From contig CALXSW010000074.1 of NCBI GenBank assembly GCA_944391255.1, forward strand, positions 1 through 7,870: a stretch of DNA of 7,870 nucleotides, written 5' to 3'. The first letter of the stretch is position 1. The number at the start of each line of letters is the position of its first letter. The notes under the pieces were generated by a model. It was not told where the DNA came from. It made no database searches and was given only the letters and a program-made list of their open reading frames with translations. Positions 6,059 to 7,870 of this stretch are shown here, piece by piece. This DNA comes from an uncultured Clostridia bacterium (GTDB taxonomy: Bacteria > Bacillota > Clostridia > UBA1381). The position numbers were made by a program, and so were the translations under genes.

Positions 6059-6897
6059 ACGCACTTGAAATAAGAGAGCTAACAAAGGAATATCCGGGAT
6101 TTAAGCTTGATGATCTGACTTTGACGCTGCCGAGCGGCTGCATAATGGGATTGATAGGCGAGAACGGGGCAGGAAAAAGCACGACTATAAAGCTCATCCT
6201 TGATATGATACATAAGGACAGCGGAAGCGTCACTATTCTTGGCAGAGATAACGAGGACGGTATAAGTCTCACGAAGGAGGAAGTCGGAGTGGTGATGGAC
6301 GAGGTGGGTATACCAGAATGTCTTACAGTCCCGCAAGTCGGAAAAATAATGAAATATACATTTAAAAACTGGGACAGTGATGAATATAAAAGAATAACGG
6401 AAAAATTCTCGCTGCCTGAGAATAAGCCGTTTAAGGATTTTTCACGGGGAATGAAAATGAAGCTTGGCATAGCTGTAGCGATGTCGCATAACAGCAGGCT
6501 GCTGCTGCTTGACGAGGCTACGAGCGGCCTTGATCCTGTAGTCCGAGATGAGGTGGTAGATATGCTCATAGATTTTACGAGAGATGAAAGTCATTCGATA
6601 CTCGTTTCTTCCCATATCGTGAGCGATCTTGAAAAGCTGTGCGACTATATCGCTTTTCTTCATAACGGTAAGCTTATGCTCTGCGAGGAAAAGGATCAGC
6701 TGCTTTCTGAATTCGGGATAATACATTGCGCAAGTGATCAGCTTGACGGATTTAGAAAAGGTTCTGTCATATATAAAAAAGAATCTCCGTACGGAGTTGA
6801 GGCGATAGTGAAACGGAGTGAGATACCGTCAGGAATGAGCGTAAGTCCTGTAAGCATCGAGGAATTGTTTGTGTTTATGATAAAGGGGGCAAAGTAA
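6055..6897 (+). CDS. ABC transporter ATP-binding protein, YtrB-like
   Basis: Nucleotide-binding subunit that powers the membrane protein encoded next. The 280-residue protein has Walker A GENGAGKST (35-43), a degenerate signature motif FSRGMKMKL (129-137) in place of LSGGQ, Walker B LLLLDE (149-154) with catalytic Glu154, the D-loop SGLD (157-160) and the H-loop His187. The usual Q-loop glutamine is not evident: the matching stretch reads VGVVMDEVG. Both departures are, as far as I recall, common in the YtrB/drug-exporter-like group that partners YtrA regulators. The last 70 residues are an accessory domain without motifs I recognise. Translation is coupled to the regulator through the ATGA overlap; GGAGG at 6043-6047 lies seven bases ahead of the start. 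The substrate is unknown; antimicrobial peptide or antibiotic efflux or sensing is the family expectation, not shown here. Confidence 0.93.
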   Translation: MNALEIRELTKEYPGFKLDDLTLTLPSGCIMGLIGENGAGKSTTIKLILDMIHKDSGSVTILGRDNEDGISLTKEEVGVVMDEVGIPECLTVPQVGKIMKYTFKNWDSDEYKRITEKFSLPENKPFKDFSRGMKMKLGIAVAMSHNSRLLLLDEATSGLDPVVRDEVVDMLIDFTRDESHSILVSSHIVSDLEKLCDYIAFLHNGKLMLCEEKDQLLSEFGIIHCASDQLDGFRKGSVIYKKESPYGVEAIVKRSEIPSGMSVSPVSIEELFVFMIKGAK

Positions 6898-6898
6898 T

Positions 6899-7579
6899 AT
6901 GAAAGGTCTTCTTCTTAAGGATTATTATATGATATTAAAATACTGCCGCGCATATCTGCTTATAACAGTTGTGTTTGTAGCGCTTTCGTTCGGCGGCAGT
7001 GATAATCTGTTCTTAGCGTTTTATCCGTGCATGCTTTCGGGAATGGTGCCTGTTACGCTGCTTGGATATGACGAGCGCGGAAAATGGGATAAATACGCGG
7101 GAACGCTCCCGTATACAAAGGATCAGATAGTTTCAGCCAAATATATTATAGGCATGACAACTCAGCTTCTGGTTTTTGCTTTTACGGCGGCAGCGCAGGC
7201 TGTGCGAATGATAACAAAAACAGGGTTTGATATAAATGAATATATGGTGCTGATGTCTATGATATTTCTCACATCATGTGTAGCGTCATCTATAAGCATG
7301 CCGTTTATATTCAAACTTGGAGTTGAAAAAGGACGTATAGCGTATTATATAATGATAGGCTTTGTATGCGCCGGAAGCCTCATAGGCTCAAACGTGCTTT
7401 CGGAGCCGATAAGCATTCCGGCAAAGAGCGCGGCAGCCGGCGCGTGCATTCTCGGAATAGCGGTATACGCTATATCGTGGTATATGTCAATATTGTTTTA
7501 CAGGAAGAGGGAATATGGAGAACAAATGAGCGGGGGATCATACCGCTCATTTTTTATGTTTTATACTACGTTTAGATAA
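6899..7579 (+). CDS. ABC-2 type transporter permease (six-TM, ABC2_membrane_5-like)
   Basis: A 226-residue integral membrane protein starting MKGLLLKDYY, the usual opening of this permease family, where a short amphipathic segment precedes the first helix. Hydrophobic segments lie at about residues 17-33, 36-55, 82-102, 115-137, 146-166 and 178-200. The loop after the second holds DERGKWDKYAGTLPYTKDQIVSAKY, a conserved family feature (residues 58-82). It starts one base after the ATPase stop, with GGGGG at 6885-6889 as ribosome binding site, so the two are surely co-translated and form one transporter, probably as dimers of each subunit. Oddity: the last 18 residues (209-226) are encoded by the operon's own terminator hairpin and the bases after it; homologues as I know them end soon after the RKREY-like basic stretch. 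A lost or shifted stop codon is therefore possible. Confidence 0.88.
   Translation: MKGLLLKDYYMILKYCRAYLLITVVFVALSFGGSDNLFLAFYPCMLSGMVPVTLLGYDERGKWDKYAGTLPYTKDQIVSAKYIIGMTTQLLVFAFTAAAQAVRMITKTGFDINEYMVLMSMIFLTSCVASSISMPFIFKLGVEKGRIAYYIMIGFVCAGSLIGSNVLSEPISIPAKSAAAGACILGIAVYAISWYMSILFYRKREYGEQMSGGSYRSFFMFYTTFR
7524..7555 (+). terminator. Intrinsic terminator inside the 3' end of the permease gene
   Basis: AAATGAGCGG (7524-7533) pairs perfectly with CCGCTCATTT (7543-7552) around a nine-base loop, and T's run from 7550 to 7555. It is the only good terminator between the GntR-ABC operon and the next gene, yet it ends more than 20 bases before the permease stop codon (7577-7579). Confidence 0.85.
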
Positions 7580-7846
7580 AATTCCACATCTTGGTATTAT
7601 GCGGCTGTATACTGTTATGAGTGTATAGTTGTAATTTATGTATAAATTAACGTCATGTTATTTATATGTTATATACAATAATTTGATTGTCAATAAATAT
7701 TTTGCGGTATACTATAGACACGATAAAACTGTTATGCTATAATAATTATAATATCTATCTGATTTTATCGCAATGTTATAAAGTTGGTATAATTACCAAA
7801 GGGGTATCTAGGTAAATAAAATTACAGAAGGAGATGGTGATAATAA
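7580..7846 (+). other. AT-rich intergenic region with repeated TGTTAT hexamers and an inverted repeat
   Basis: No gene is seen here. TGTTAT occurs five times on this strand (7613, 7656, 7667, 7730, 7774). In the transcribed leader, TTGGTA (7784-7789) and TACCAA (7794-7799) form a 6-bp inverted repeat around TAAT. No riboswitch class or terminator could be recognised. Confidence 0.5.
7715..7743 (+). promoter_or_regulatory. Promoter of the gene at the right edge
   Basis: TAGACA (7715-7720, five of six), a 17-base spacer and TATAAT (7738-7743) preceded by TGC, so also an extended -10. Transcription near 7750 gives a leader of about 97 bases. Arms CGATAAAA (7721-7728) and TTTTATCG (7763-7770) flank the -10 box as an inverted repeat. 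A weaker alternative is TTGTCA (7687-7692) with TACTAT (7710-7715). Confidence 0.75.
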
Positions 7847-7870
7847 ATGAATAGAATTTTTAGAGTTGTT
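7847..7870 (+). CDS. Start of an unknown gene, cut by the window edge
   Basis: ATG at 7847 opens a frame of eight codons (MNRIFRVV) to the window end. Ahead of it lie AAGGAG (7828-7833) and GGTGAT (7836-7841), both complementary to the 16S rRNA 3' end, and a strong promoter about 100 bases upstream. The basic then hydrophobic start would suit a signal peptide or membrane helix, but eight residues do not allow a function to be named. Confidence 0.6.

Noticed and set aside
5928..6569. Minus-strand frame of 213 codons opposite the ABC ATPase gene
   Set aside because: The sense strand carries all ABC motifs; the antisense product is low-complexity Ser/Pro-rich with no ribosome binding site.
7366..7575. 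Plus-strand frame of 69 codons inside the permease gene, in another phase
   Set aside because: Nested in the permease frame with no ribosome binding site; basic low-complexity product. It was considered as evidence of a frameshift, but the main frame keeps good membrane helices throughout.
7847..7870. Resemblance of MNRIFRVV to the extended signal peptide start of type V autotransporters
   Set aside because: Only eight residues are visible and the genomic context is Gram-positive, where such secretion is not expected.

Overview
The window looks like a chromosomal segment of an anaerobic Gram-positive bacterium of the class Clostridia, probably near the Ruminococcus/Oscillospiraceae group. 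This is inferred from strong GGAGG-type ribosome binding sites, TTGACA/TATAAT promoters, a T-box leader on an aminoacyl-tRNA synthetase gene, a YtrA-type GntR regulator in front of an ABC exporter, and a LytTR-type response regulator start. Genus is not resolved from sequence alone.

Layout, left to right. (1) Bases 1-250, minus strand: the N-terminal 83 residues of a LytTR/AgrA-like response regulator, with its own near-consensus promoter. (2) Bases 492-872, plus strand: a small single-pass membrane protein with an extracellular coiled coil and a Thr/Pro/Ala/Glu-rich tail, function unknown; it diverges from the regulator across about 240 bp holding both promoters. (3) Bases 894-1199: a perfect-consensus promoter and an isoleucine-specific T-box leader with a terminator and a competing antiterminator that can be drawn base by base. 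(4) Bases 1200-4322: ileS, a long IleS2-type isoleucyl-tRNA synthetase. (5) Bases 4402-5598: gapA (glycolytic GAPDH) as a monocistron with its own promoter, a structured leader, codon usage typical of very high expression, and a GNRA-loop terminator. (6) Bases 5619-7579: an autoregulated-looking three-gene operon of a YtrA-family GntR repressor, an ABC ATPase and a six-TM ABC-2 type permease, tightly coupled (4-base ATGA overlap, then a 1-base gap). (7) Bases 7580-7870: an AT-rich regulatory region with a strong extended -10 promoter and the first eight codons of another gene.

Most of the window is core housekeeping. The points most worth a second look are regulatory: a divergent T-box antiterminator that still has the UGGU needed to pair with tRNA-Ile; an intrinsic terminator lying wholly inside the end of the permease reading frame, predicted to yield stop-less mRNA; a palindromic operator over the -10 box of the GntR-ABC operon; and an 11-base element shared between that promoter and the promoter of the next gene. 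I see no CRISPR array, insertion sequence, tRNA or rRNA gene, and no clear previously undescribed protein system.
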